Assembly: GCA_031291475.1 (NCBI GenBank)
Contig: JARLIY010000132.1
Location: 186,001-250,000, forward strand
DNA: 64,000 nt
Source: Xanthobacteraceae bacterium
GTDB taxonomy: Bacteria; Pseudomonadota; Alphaproteobacteria; Rhizobiales; Xanthobacteraceae
Reading direction: 5' to 3'
In this document: positions 47,192-55,809 of the stretch, in pieces
Numbering within the stretch: the first letter of the stretch is position 1
Layout of the letters: every line of letters begins with the position of its first letter
The notes under the pieces: generated by a model
The model's database searches: none
The model's input: the letters and a program-made list of their open reading frames with translations, nothing else
What the model was told of the DNA's origin: nothing
Translations under genes and position numbers: made by a program

Positions 47192-47703
47192 CAGAATACA
47201 AAACCGCAAAGAAGCCCTGCAAACGATGCGGCGACACGCGGCGCTACGCTCTCTCTGGCAAATGTCCAACCTGTAAAGCTGCAAGTTCAAAGGCATGGAG
47301 CGCTTCGAACGTGATGCGCGTCCGTGATATCTGCCGCGCAACAAACGCGCGAAGGGGTGGTTACAAGCCACCGCCGCCGGAAGCCGATTGCCCTCCGCGG
47401 CCAAGTGATAAACGCTGCCAGCTTTGTGGTCGTATCACAGGAGATAGACCGCGCGGTCCGAGCCTCACGATGACGCCCGGACTTGATCTCGACCACTGTC
47501 ACGATACCGGCAGGTTCCGCGGCTGGATTTGCTATAGCTGCAACGGGTCGATCGGGAAAATCGAAAAATATGTTGGGATCGCGCGCCTCGAAAATTATTT
47601 GCTTGGCGGTGCGGCGGCAGTGGCCTTCTATAACGAACTTGACGGATCAACACCTGAAGAGGAGCGGGCGAGTCTTGAGCGGCGGAGACAAGGAATAGGT
47701 TAA
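47188..47703 (+). CDS. endonuclease VII-like HNH nuclease
   Basis: 171 residues. PCKRCGDTRRYALSGKCPTC is an N-terminal zinc ribbon. CQLCGRITGD...MTPGLDLDHCHDTGRFRGWICYSCNGSIGKIEKYVG is the recombination endonuclease VII core (DHCHxTGxxRGxxCxxCN). Such enzymes resolve branched DNA in phages. The GTG start overlaps the AlpA-like stop (GTGA). Phage or plasmid origin is likely. The 184 bp after it hold nothing identified. Confidence 0.9.
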   Translation: MTEYKTAKKPCKRCGDTRRYALSGKCPTCKAASSKAWSASNVMRVRDICRATNARRGGYKPPPPEADCPPRPSDKRCQLCGRITGDRPRGPSLTMTPGLDLDHCHDTGRFRGWICYSCNGSIGKIEKYVGIARLENYLLGGAAAVAFYNELDGSTPEEERASLERRRQGIG

Positions 47704-47887
47704 CAAGCCACACGTCGCGAACGGCGTTGGCTGCTTCGTATCACCACGCATTGCTGGACTACATCCACCAACTATCCGCGCTCAATGGGGCACGTGCGGC
47801 TATACTGCTTGAGTCTGCGGTATGTGGCTAAGCTTCCGCGCGATAGGGCTTCATCTTAATATTAGGATAGTCACAAGGGCGCTTTTG

Positions 47888-49852
47888 TCAGCGCCTGTAC
47901 CATTCCTCAGGTACAAGTCCGCGGCCACGCCACTCTTCCGTCAGGCCGACAGAATCCAGCGCGCCCCACACGTCTTCGCCGGCGTGGTCGAGGACGATAA
48001 TCTGCAGTCGCCCATTCGCAGCCCGCGCCTCCGTTCCTAGCAACGCGAAGACCTTGCGAACGGCCTCGACATCCTGGTCGCGCCACTCGACCTCGGCGCT
48101 ATCTGACTCGTCGTCGCCCGCGGCCCTCTTCGGAAAATACACTTGGCTCGGCTGATCGTAGATAAGGAAACCTGGCACATAGTGGTGAGGCTCGGTGAGA
48201 AAGAACTTCTGCAGGGCCAGTGTCATCGCGACGTGGTAGGCGAGCCAATTCGCACCACTTCCAATCTCCCAGAGATAATCGTCGCGGCTTCCGCGAACGA
48301 CCTTGATAGTCAGATCGTTGATGATCAGGCGCACCGGCGCATCAGGCCATTCGGCGTCTAGCTGCGGCACGAACTGGTTGGCCGAGGCTTCGATTCGGCT
48401 GAGCGCATTGCGGAGCCTCCGCTGGATTTCCCCCTCCGAGATGACCGCCTGGAGACGTCCTATTTCCGCTCGCACACCTGAGATCTCGTCGCGAAGCGCC
48501 GACGACTGGTCAGCACGGTCGTAGAGCCGAAGGGCATGCTCAAGCCGTCCGAGGAAACGCTCGGTACGGTCGAAGTGGCTCGCCAGCTCGCTTGCCTCCT
48601 CCGAATCCCTCTCAAGGCCAGAGATCTCGGTGCGGATCTCGTTCAGCCGGACGAGCACTTCCTCAGTCGCTGCGCGTTGTCGCAAAGTCTCCCTGTCGAG
48701 CGTATCGGAAACCGTTGGATGTGACCGGACCTTCACCTCCACAGCGTCGAGGGCCTCGCACAGCGTCAACAGCTGTTTGCGGTCGCCTCTGCCGAGTTTG
48801 GCTGCCGGATCGCCGGAATCTCCGTCCATCATGTCTCGCAACCAGTCGGCGAGGGCGAGGCGGTCGCGCTGGATGTGCATGGCGCCGCCATAGGCGTCGC
48901 TGCTTTCGCGTAGCCGCCGCAGTTCGTTGAGGCGCTGACGATGCTCGGTCAGCTGCCGCGCAGTCTCCTCCTCATCACGGCGAAGTTGTTCGAGACGCGT
49001 TAATGTGACGTCGATGCCCGCGAGGCTCGGCCGAGCGTCGCGCGCGTGAGAAGCCACGACTCCCCTCAGCAGATCCACAATGATCGGCCAGTCTGCTGGG
49101 ATCAGCTGGTCCGGCGGCAACAGGCCGAGTTCGATGCCCTGTCTCAGCCAACCTTGGGCTTCGAGCCGCCACGCGTCCGTCACCGAAACGACCTCACGCA
49201 ATTCCGCCTCCTTGCGGCGGAGGGTGCGGCTAAGGCGATCCACTTCGTACCTTGCCTGCAGCACAGCCCCAGTGATGGCGCCCAGGATGTACGGAAAGAT
49301 CGTCTTCAGTTTCTCGCGGTGCTCAGTCGTATCGGCTTTGAAGAACAGCACATTCGGGTTCGCCACGATGTTCTGCGGTTGGAAGGTGAAAGCCATCAGA
49401 TCCCGAAAGCTCGGGTGTGATCTGAAGGTCCCTTCTGCCCCGGGCTCAAAGTCCAGATTGCTCAGGCCCGCCAGGCGATTGAGCTTGTCCTTCACCTCGT
49501 CGGCATTGGTCGTCTTGTTTTCGATCCTTTGCGGAATTTGGAGATCCGGTCCTTCGATCAAAACCATGTCGCCTGTGCTCTGCTGTTCGCCTGGCTCGCG
49601 CCTAGCGAGAAGTTTCTGGCCCTCGATGGTATCGACGAGGATGCCGAACCAGCTGCAGTTCTCACGGATGATGCCGACCGGAATCGTGCACTTGTCGGCG
49701 CCGAGGCAGTAGTCGATGATCGGGATCACGGCCGACTTGCCAGTTTTCGACGCACCGCTGATCACGTTCACGTCTCCGGGCCGGAATGACAGCACGCGCG
49801 GCGCCGCGTCGATACGCGGCCATAGGATCAGTTTGCGAAGCTGGAAGAACAT
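47888..49852 (-). CDS. SMC-like ATPase with DUF3732, ABC-3C system
   Basis: 654 residues. Walker A in VNVISGASKTGKSAVIPIIDYCLG (~30-50), long coiled-coil stretches (~205-245, 295-330, 400-490), and a C-terminal ATPase half with LAYHVAMTLALQKFF...GFLIYDQPSQVYFP (the ABC signature/Walker B area typical of DUF3732) and IIVLDHAGEDVWG. Acts as the DNA- or ring-sensing ATPase of a three-component system. The ATG overlaps the middle-component stop by one base. The frame is open upstream but only shadows that gene. Confidence 0.9.
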   Translation of the reverse strand: MFFQLRKLILWPRIDAAPRVLSFRPGDVNVISGASKTGKSAVIPIIDYCLGADKCTIPVGIIRENCSWFGILVDTIEGQKLLARREPGEQQSTGDMVLIEGPDLQIPQRIENKTTNADEVKDKLNRLAGLSNLDFEPGAEGTFRSHPSFRDLMAFTFQPQNIVANPNVLFFKADTTEHREKLKTIFPYILGAITGAVLQARYEVDRLSRTLRRKEAELREVVSVTDAWRLEAQGWLRQGIELGLLPPDQLIPADWPIIVDLLRGVVASHARDARPSLAGIDVTLTRLEQLRRDEEETARQLTEHRQRLNELRRLRESSDAYGGAMHIQRDRLALADWLRDMMDGDSGDPAAKLGRGDRKQLLTLCEALDAVEVKVRSHPTVSDTLDRETLRQRAATEEVLVRLNEIRTEISGLERDSEEASELASHFDRTERFLGRLEHALRLYDRADQSSALRDEISGVRAEIGRLQAVISEGEIQRRLRNALSRIEASANQFVPQLDAEWPDAPVRLIINDLTIKVVRGSRDDYLWEIGSGANWLAYHVAMTLALQKFFLTEPHHYVPGFLIYDQPSQVYFPKRAAGDDESDSAEVEWRDQDVEAVRKVFALLGTEARAANGRLQIIVLDHAGEDVWGALDSVGLTEEWRGRGLVPEEWYRR

Positions 49853-50367
49853 CAGAACTCCAGTGCAAGCGTCGACGCCACCTGGTTCAAGGTGACTTTG
49901 GAAAACCAGTAGCCGATCTTTTCCGCGGCACCGGACAAGCTCCTGATGCGCTCGGGTAACTTCGGCTTTGGGGCGTCGGGTTCGGGAGTGTTCGCGCGCA
50001 GCGTCGCGACGTCGTAGTCCAGCGTCAGCAGACCGCTGGCAACGCCCATGCCGATCGATTGGAGGGTCAAGTGCCGCAACGCGAGGGCGCGCTCGTGCAC
50101 GGCGAACAGCAACTCGCGCTGTTCGCCTAGTTTGGCTGCGAACAGAGCGAGGCCAGAAGCCTTCCGCGTCGAGTTGATCATCTCCAATGTCGGACGATGG
50201 AGTACAAGCGGTAGGAGGAGGAAGGCGAGCGGCAGGATCGCCGGGCGGCCGTCTTCGCTCTGGAAGCCGAGCCCGAACCGCCACAGAGCAAAGGCACAGA
50301 GCGCCGGGTTCTGGACGATCTCAATCTCGCTCAGCGGCGAGGGGCCGGATGCCTCCGTTAAACTCAT
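49852..50367 (-). CDS. ABC-3C middle component
   Basis: 171 residues. EIVQNPALCAFALWRFGLGFQSEDGRPAILPLAFLLLPLVLHRPTLEMINSTRKASGLALFAAKLGEQRELLFAVHERAL is the pattern of the three-component ABC system middle component (MC). The C-terminal IGYWFSKVTLNQVASTLAL probably docks onto the SMC-like ATPase. ATGA/TGATG junctions on both sides make a tight three-gene operon. Confidence 0.87.
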   Translation of the reverse strand: MSLTEASGPSPLSEIEIVQNPALCAFALWRFGLGFQSEDGRPAILPLAFLLLPLVLHRPTLEMINSTRKASGLALFAAKLGEQRELLFAVHERALALRHLTLQSIGMGVASGLLTLDYDVATLRANTPEPDAPKPKLPERIRSLSGAAEKIGYWFSKVTLNQVASTLALEF

Positions 50368-51530
50368 CCGTTACTCCCGTTCAGCAGCAATTTGTAGTCC
50401 GGGTGCCACCCCAATCGCATGAGATCGGCCAAGTTGTTGAAGCAGCCATTGACGAAATGCCCCGGAACTTCGCGGCCATCCAGCGGGGCCTGCAGTAAGG
50501 CGCAGCGGCGATACGCCAAACGGCCGCGGAGAAGAGCTGCTTTGTCCGAATGCACATCGGCGATCTCGCCGCAGATCAGACCGTGGCGACCGATCAGATT
50601 GTCGTCCAAATCCTCAAGGCTTCCTTCGTGGATCAGGCCCGCTTCCGCCCATTTGGACTTGTCCGCCGAAGTGCGCAGGAAATCACTGACTGCACGCACC
50701 CGTTCATCCTCGCTCACCTCGATGATTTCCAGCTGGCGGATAAACATTGGGCGCGTCGAAAGAAGTGCCGTGACTTCGCCCTCCGCGGGCACCGGTGCGA
50801 ACGACGAGAGCAGGCCCGGAATGTTTGTCTTCTGAATGAATCTGATGAAGTCTGCTCGAAACGCATCGGCATCGACGACCCCCGGCTTTTCGGCTCGAAT
50901 GAGCGCATCCACGCGCTCTTTGGCCCTGCCGATCGCCGACTCGCAGAGCAGATCGATCAGGTCGGGCGCGACCGTCTTCCGCAAGAGCTCGCGCAGCGGG
51001 TCAAGCGGATTGGCATCCACGCTGAGAAGTTTGAACTGCGTCACCATCGCGGCCTGGCGGTCCGCCGGTGCTGCCAGGAAAGTCTGCAGGTACGGCTCGC
51101 AGGCCTTCGGCTTTTTCAGGTTCGCGCACTTCGACTTCACCAGCTCGACAAATGCAGCCGCGTCGGCAGGCGTCGACGTGTCGCTCATCGCCTGTGCGAG
51201 TTCGCCTTGATGTGGCGGCGTGACGTAGAGGCGGAATTTGGATCCTGAAGGAATTTTGTTGGCCGATAGCGCATCGATCCAGTTCGCGACCGCCTTCCAG
51301 AAATCTTCCGACCAGTCGCTGAGCGGATTGCTTTTCAGCGCGCTCTTCGTCTGCTCGAGCATCAGCGATCCGTCGGCGTAATGCACGGCCACGTCGTCAA
51401 GGTGCTCTAGCGAGACCTTTGCGCCCTTCGGGCTATCGAGCAGGTGGAAGCACAAACGCACCGGCTGCAGGGCGAAGCCGAGATACGGCCCCGGCGCGGC
51501 GTGCTTCACCCCTTTGACTGCGATGTTCAT
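50364..51530 (-). CDS. ABC-3C effector/C-terminal-domain component
   Basis: 388 residues from MNIAVKGVKH (GAGG upstream). The N-terminal half has the segment AKVSLEHLDDVAVHYADGSLMLEQTKSAL, reminiscent of a restriction-endonuclease-like (Cap4/dsDNA-type) fold with an E-x-T-K strand. The C-terminal half ends with VPGHFVNGCFNNLADLMRLGWHPDYKLLL, the ABC-3C C-terminal domain pattern. Likely the effector activated by the ATPase. First gene of the operon. Confidence 0.82.
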   Translation of the reverse strand: MNIAVKGVKHAAPGPYLGFALQPVRLCFHLLDSPKGAKVSLEHLDDVAVHYADGSLMLEQTKSALKSNPLSDWSEDFWKAVANWIDALSANKIPSGSKFRLYVTPPHQGELAQAMSDTSTPADAAAFVELVKSKCANLKKPKACEPYLQTFLAAPADRQAAMVTQFKLLSVDANPLDPLRELLRKTVAPDLIDLLCESAIGRAKERVDALIRAEKPGVVDADAFRADFIRFIQKTNIPGLLSSFAPVPAEGEVTALLSTRPMFIRQLEIIEVSEDERVRAVSDFLRTSADKSKWAEAGLIHEGSLEDLDDNLIGRHGLICGEIADVHSDKAALLRGRLAYRRCALLQAPLDGREVPGHFVNGCFNNLADLMRLGWHPDYKLLLNGSNG

Positions 51531-51719
51531 TTCCGGCCTCGACCGGTTCTGCGGGCAAAAGATATGAGCTACCACTAGCGGGTGGCCGCGGTTGTCCTTT
51601 CGTTCCGCCAAAATCAATAGCCATACGATTCCGGGGCCGGTAGCAAGGGTGCCACCCCCTGTCTATCCACCGACGTCGCGTGAAATGGAATAAATCGAGA
51701 ACATGCCGCTTCTTAAAGG

Positions 51720-51905
51720 TTTACCGCTCCACGAAACCGCTCGCTCTCATCGTCGCCTGGCAGGGCGAGCCATCGGGCATGTTCTGCATGACGGGTTCGA
51801 ATGGCGTTGGATGCCCGTTACGAGAAGCGGGCCCACCCTGATCCGGCGTTCCACTTCATCCTGTCGCTAGTACCAGAAGGCTGGTTGGAGTCGGTGCCCA
51901 AGGAC
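51720..51905 (+). pseudogene. decayed gene fragment (HipA-N-like, weak)
   Basis: Two frames must be joined to read RLAGRAIGHVLHDGFEWR followed by ALDARYEKRAHPDPAFHFILSLVPEGW. The joined text looks like protein and faintly like the N-terminal beta domain of HipA kinases. A frameshift separates the parts and repeat copy 3 truncates the end. The 190 bp before it back to 51,531 hold nothing identified. Confidence 0.3.
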
Positions 51906-52060
51906 TTTTTTTGAAAATTTCTTTTTCTGTTTTCGGGGAAGTGAGGGGAGCGAAGCCCCCCATCACGTTTTGCGAATGGCACCGCGCGACCGATCGTACC
52001 CCCTACCTCGTCGAGATCCGGAGTCGGCGTGGCTCACGCGCGTGCCGGGCTGACGCGCAG
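51906..52060. repeat. dispersed island repeat, copy 3
   Basis: Shares with copies 1 and 2 the T-rich tract, TTTCTTTTTCTGTTTTC, GAGGGGAGCGAAGCCCCCCA, CACGTTTTGCGAAT and TACCTCGTCGAG. It lacks the left third of copies 1 and 2. Same orientation. The following 275 bp to 52,335 show no gene or structure I can support. Confidence 0.75.
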
Positions 52061-52335
52061 CTCTACAAAGGATATGCGCGACGCTCAGAGCGTTTTGCGC
52101 TCGGCGCAGAGCGGATTCCATAATTGGCATTATGCGAATGGGCGTTCACCAAAGAAAATCGACTGCGCCGCGGCGGTTTCTGTGGTGGACGAACAGTTAA
52201 GCGCGGCAAATTCGTGCACTCAACCTGCGCGGGCGGCCATCACGTCTGAGAACGTGGTCAATGTCGAGTAAGCTGGGCTTAGCAATGTTGGGGTCGTGGC
52301 GGCTATTTGCTCGCGCTAGCTGCGGCACCAGCGTG

Positions 52336-53022
52336 CTAGACCGGCGTTGCCAACTGCGGCCCTTTGTTCCTCACGTTGCCTACTCTCTTGTCGACGGGCC
52401 AAATTTTCAGTGCTTCGTCAGGACACGGCTTGAGCATTGCTAGCAGTTCTTCTTCCGTAGCCGGCTCCTCGCCAAGCCACTTCGGCCAGTCACTCTCGGC
52501 AACAATAACCGGCATACGGTTGTGCAGCTTGCCCATGATGCTGTTCGTGCCGCAGGTCAGGATGGTGCAGCTTTGTATCTCTTCGCCGCTTGGCGAATTC
52601 CATCTGGCCCAAAGTCCCGCCATTACCATCGGAGCAGCGTCCGCCATCGCGATGGCGTAGGGTTGTTTATCCTTGCCCTTGGGGTCGAGCTTTTTCCATT
52701 CGTAGAATCCGTCCGTAACGATCAAACAGCGCTGACCGCGGTCCCATGCATCCCGGAACGCTGGTTTTGTCGTGAACTCCTCCGCTCGGGCGTTGAACGT
52801 CGAAAAGGAGATCTTTTCGTCCTTCGCCCAATGCGGCAGAAGTCCCCAACGCATCATCTTCGGCGTGCGCTTGCCGTCGACCGAGCGGATCGCAACGAGC
52901 ACCCGTTCGGTCGGCGGCAGATTCCATTCGCGCTCGAAATTCGGCGCCAGAGAATCCGGGTCAAACTTCAGCTTAATCCTGATTTCGGAATAGTCCGAGG
53001 AAAGGCGCACGCGACCGCACAT
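52336..53022 (-). CDS. SOS response-associated peptidase (SRAP/YedK family)
   Basis: 228 residues. Starts MCGRV, so Cys2 becomes the catalytic N-terminal cysteine that crosslinks to abasic sites in single-stranded DNA. Other SRAP marks: WNLPPTERVLVAI, MRWGLLPHWAKD, NARAEEFTTKPAFRDAW, GQRCLIVTDGFYEWKK, CTILTCGTNSIMGKLHNRMPVI (with the catalytic Glu in FYEW and the His in HNRMP). Protects or processes damaged ssDNA; common on islands and phages. Confidence 0.94.
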   Translation of the reverse strand: MCGRVRLSSDYSEIRIKLKFDPDSLAPNFEREWNLPPTERVLVAIRSVDGKRTPKMMRWGLLPHWAKDEKISFSTFNARAEEFTTKPAFRDAWDRGQRCLIVTDGFYEWKKLDPKGKDKQPYAIAMADAAPMVMAGLWARWNSPSGEEIQSCTILTCGTNSIMGKLHNRMPVIVAESDWPKWLGEEPATEEELLAMLKPCPDEALKIWPVDKRVGNVRNKGPQLATPV

Positions 53023-53031
53023 GACCGATAT

Positions 53032-53331
53032 CTAGGGAGCCCGGCGCCTATGCCAATGCGCCCAGCTGCTGCCTCTCCCCTGTTGGCTCGGATCGAACGT
53101 CTCGCCGCCGAAGCGTTGCTTGAATTTCTCGGCTTCGGCTGCTTCGGAGAAACAATACACATGAAACCACTCGCGCTCGTACACAGCATGGCCGCGGGAG
53201 CAGAGCGTGAGGTCCTTGCAGAACTCGTGAATCACTCGGTAGCCGCCGCCTTCACACAAGCGCGCCGGCAGGACGACCTGATGGGGCCAACCGTCAATGG
53301 CCGCCGGCGACAGCTCGCCTTTGCGCCGCAT
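53032..53331 (-). CDS. small hypothetical protein, paralogue of its upstream neighbour
   Basis: 99 residues from MRRKGELSPAAIDGWPHQVVLPARL, then EFCKDLTLCSRGHAVYEREWFHVYCFSEAAEAEKFKQRFGGETFD. The end (Y-C-F-x...A-x-x-F-K-x-R-F-G) repeats the end of the preceding gene at 53,294-53,530, which reads YCFRTVGDAAAFKRRFGN. The two overlap by 38 bases. Function unknown. Confidence 0.65.
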   Translation of the reverse strand: MRRKGELSPAAIDGWPHQVVLPARLCEGGGYRVIHEFCKDLTLCSRGHAVYEREWFHVYCFSEAAEAEKFKQRFGGETFDPSQQGRGSSWAHWHRRRAP

Positions 53332-53530
53332 TTCCGAACCGCCGCTTGAATGCCGCCGCGTCGCCCACGGTGCGGAAGCAGTACCGCACCGTGTTCTCGG
53401 GCAGATCGACATACATGTCCCATTCGAAGTCGCACTCTTCGAGCCAATCCAAAACGTCCATTGCCGCCTCATCGAATGACAGCGCGACCTGGTACGGGAA
53501 ATCCCGGTTTATCTCGAATAGCACGCTCAT
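53294..53530 (-). CDS. small hypothetical protein, tandem paralogue
   Basis: 78 residues: MSVLFEINRDFPYQVALSFDEAAMDVLDWLEECDFEWDMYVDLPENTVRYCF and then AAFKRRFGNA. The ferredoxin-like beta-alpha-beta look and the F-K-R-R-F-G ending are shared with the downstream gene. The frame continues upstream but without a conserved feel; the ATG at 53,530 is used. Confidence 0.65.
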   Translation of the reverse strand: MSVLFEINRDFPYQVALSFDEAAMDVLDWLEECDFEWDMYVDLPENTVRYCFRTVGDAAAFKRRFGNAAQRRAVAGGH

Positions 53531-53707
53531 CGTCCTATTGAGAACAAAATAAGAACAATAGTCAATACGACGAGCGCTGGGAGGGCCTTGGCCGAACGGA
53601 ATACCAGATGTCGTTGCCGCGAGAGAAAATCCGCGTCCGCCGGCCGGATACACTTCCGCCGGTGTTCCTGTCGAGCGAATCGTACTAGCCCCCTAGAGCG
53701 CGACATC

Positions 53708-53948
53708 ATGCGGAGCCCGGAGGCGCAAGCCTTGCAAGACGCAATCGCTAGAGGCGTCTCGGCGTATGCCGACTACCTCGAGCGCAGCGACCTGGTGTTC
53801 AATGAACCCGGACAGCGCGATCGGCTGGCGCGACGATCGGCCGAAGTCCCTAGTCGTGCGGTGGGAGTTTAATCAAGGCATGGTGATAACGCTCGACGGC
53901 GACTCGGATCACCCGGAGCCTAGTCACCCCGACGAATTTTTCCGCTGA
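53708..53948 (+). pseudogene. small gene with a frameshift
   Basis: The first frame gives MRSPEAQALQDAIARGVSAYADYLERSDLVFNEPG and soon ends at 53,872. The overlapping frame carries SAIGWRDDRPKSLVVRWEFNQG, then MVITLDGDSDHPEPSHP, and ends at 53,948. The joined reading looks like one ~80-residue protein broken near 53,800-53,825. Either a decayed gene or a sequencing error. Confidence 0.4.
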
Positions 53949-53998
53949 CCAACAGAACGTGACTCTTCGGCGAAGAGGACCCGATTGAGGGCACCGCC

Positions 53999-54238
53999 AT
54001 GAGTAAGAAGGTCAGCGACCTCGAGGCCGCGCACACCGCTCGGAATTTCGCTAAAAAGGATTTTCATTCGAAGTCAGCGACCCCTCGCGTGCGCGTAAGG
54101 GCAGCCAATACCGCTAACGCGGAAATTTCGCTAAAAAGGAATTTTCATTCGAAGTCAGCGACCCCTCGCGCGCGCGTGAGTGCAGCTAATATGGCTAACG
54201 CAGCGGATTTCTTGAATCCAATCAGACGTAGTGTTTGA
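53999..54238 (+). repeat. tandem duplication of an ~80-bp unit (with a marginal ORF through it)
   Basis: AATTTCGCTAAAAAGGA...TTTTCATTCGAAGTCAGCGACCCCTCGCG occurs at 54,044 and again at 54,124, period 80-81 bp. A partial GTCAGCGACC copy lies ahead at 54,011. An ATG-initiated frame (79 codons) spans it and stays open in spite of a one-base indel between copies, since that shift changes the repeated peptide only locally (NFAKKDFHSKSATPR / ISLKRNFHSKSATPR). Coding status uncertain. Confidence 0.6.
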
Positions 54239-54563
54239 GCCACCGTCGAGACACCGCGCGAGCCAATTATGGGTTGGGTGTGGCGACACTGGGCCACCAC
54301 CGTTCGCGCAGACCGTTGAATACAAACAAAAAAGCCGGTGGGTCTTAAGGGTTGCACACAAATCCGCGGTTTCAGTCAGCGCACGATATCGGTGGGCGCG
54401 AACCGCACACTTCCCCGCTGCGCTGTATCTCTCTCTGTTATTTTATTAGCTAACCTACACACAGCTAAATACACAAACACACCAACAACAAAGTACTTGA
54501 TCGAACAAAGGATTTTTCCCCTTAAAGGGTTGCGCCTTAACGCTTCACCCCATCAATCATGAC
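54239..54563. other. AT-rich intergenic stretch
   Basis: The part 54,420-54,540 is much more AT-rich than the rest of the window (TTATTTTATTAGC, ACACAAACACACC, CTTGATCGAACAAAGG). No gene is seen. It could hold an origin, a promoter cluster or a recombination site of the former mobile element. Confidence 0.35.
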
Positions 54564-55031
54564 CTAACCATAGAGGAATCGCCGGACGAGCGCTCTTTCG
54601 GTCAGCGATATCGGGCAAAGTTCGAGCACCAAGCGCCCTTCTTTTACTGCCTTGGCGGTCGCCAGGAGGCGTGGCGACAGTACCACCGCCGGCTTTGGCT
54701 TTGCTCGCGCACGGCGCGCTCGTAGAGCCTTCGCAATGCAGGCGCGCTCGATTAGCGAGAAGTCACCGCGGCCGTCCTCGATGGCGCGGGCAAGCCGCTC
54801 GCGCATCGAACGGTGGGTATGCGTCGACGGTCGCGAACCGGCGTCACGCTCGACCACCGTTCGGCCCTCGGCGCGGCGATCCCGTCGCCATGCCTCGGCT
54901 TCGTCCGCATCATTCGTCGAAATCCCCACGAGGCCGTGCGAGCGCCAATCTACGCGGAATCGAACAGACAGCTCGTCGTCGGTCGGACGAGCGTAGACAG
55001 CGGGGCGATGGCGAAACTGTATCCGGTTCAT
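54564..55031 (-). CDS. hypothetical protein of the right-end module
   Basis: 155 residues from MNRIQFRHRPAVYARPTDDELSVRFRVDWRSHG, GGAGGAC before the ATG. The N-terminal half looks like a small beta-sheet domain. The C-terminal half is basic and helical (ERLARAIEDGRGDFSLIERACIAKALRARRARAKPKP). No family recognised. It follows an excisionase-like gene by 10 bp, so it is probably part of the excision/regulation unit. Confidence 0.65.
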   Translation of the reverse strand: MNRIQFRHRPAVYARPTDDELSVRFRVDWRSHGLVGISTNDADEAEAWRRDRRAEGRTVVERDAGSRPSTHTHRSMRERLARAIEDGRGDFSLIERACIAKALRARRARAKPKPAVVLSPRLLATAKAVKEGRLVLELCPISLTERALVRRFLYG

Positions 55032-55041
55032 GCTGTCCTCC

Positions 55042-55230
55042 CTACGCAGCTTGCTGCTGATCGAGGAAGCGTTCGAGCTCGGCGCCACGAACGATCGTGC
55101 GCTTGCCGATCTTGACCGTCTGGATGCGGCCTTGTCGGATCAACTTATAGAGAAGTGCTCGGGAGATACGTAGGTAGTCAGCCGCTTCACAGACCGCGAA
55201 GCACAGCTGCGGGTGGGACACATCACTCAT
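55042..55230 (-). CDS. excisionase-type helix-turn-helix protein
   Basis: 62 residues. CFAVCEAADYLRISRALLYKLIRQGRIQTVKIGKRTIVRGAELERFLDQQ is the classic HTH_17/excisionase (Xis-like) winged-helix pattern. Small proteins of this kind direct integrase towards excision or regulate element genes. Located ~1.1 kb from the right att site. Operon with the gene that follows. Confidence 0.88.
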   Translation of the reverse strand: MSDVSHPQLCFAVCEAADYLRISRALLYKLIRQGRIQTVKIGKRTIVRGAELERFLDQQQAA

Positions 55231-55396
55231 AGAGCGACCTCCTCTTGGCCACCCGTCTCAGAGGCGCGTGCCTCAGCCGTGATGCGTTCTTTATTATGTA
55301 TGGATGGAGACGGCTACGATCAATGGCGATCGCCAATAAGCGTCCGGAGATTCCGGTGGATGGTACATGCCTGTGACGGCGCAAGATTAATTGCGT

Positions 55397-55696
55397 TTAG
55401 TACTTGCGATGTTGCGTGCGAAGTTTGCGAATGCTGTGACCGCCGTATCGCCGGCGTGATACAGCGGCCATGCGCTCGCGGGCTCGCCGCCAGCGCTGCG
55501 CGGCCTCCACCGAGATCAGGGTCCGCGTGCCACACTTCATGATGCGCGGACCTTCGCCCGCCTCGAGCATGTAGTAGAGCTTGCGCCGTGACAGCCCATG
55601 GGCGAGGCAGAACCCGTAGACGCTGTATGCCCCGAGCTCGTAGACCGGCGGCAAGGCGCGGCGTGCGCATGCACGCTTGCGAATCTGTTTGGTCAT
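55397..55696 (-). CDS. small HTH-like hypothetical protein
   Basis: 99 residues with GGAGG before the ATG at 55,696. The central YELGAYSVYGFCLAHGLSRRKLYYMLEAGEGPRIMKCGTRTLISVEAAQRWRRARE resembles a HTH_17/AlpA-like fold (GLSRRKLYYML...G...GTRTLIS...A..W). Strongly basic ends. Probably a DNA-binding protein of the excision module. The 113 bp before it and the 166 bp after it hold nothing identified. Confidence 0.7.
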   Translation of the reverse strand: MTKQIRKRACARRALPPVYELGAYSVYGFCLAHGLSRRKLYYMLEAGEGPRIMKCGTRTLISVEAAQRWRRARERMAAVSRRRYGGHSIRKLRTQHRKY

Positions 55697-55809
55697 GATC
55701 GACCTCCATAAGCCGCATCGGCGCCAGGGCGCACGCGCAAGCTCCGCCTGCGCATCGCCTAGCAACTCCGCACTGTCATTCTCGGGCACCAACATCAAGC
55801 AATGCGTCG

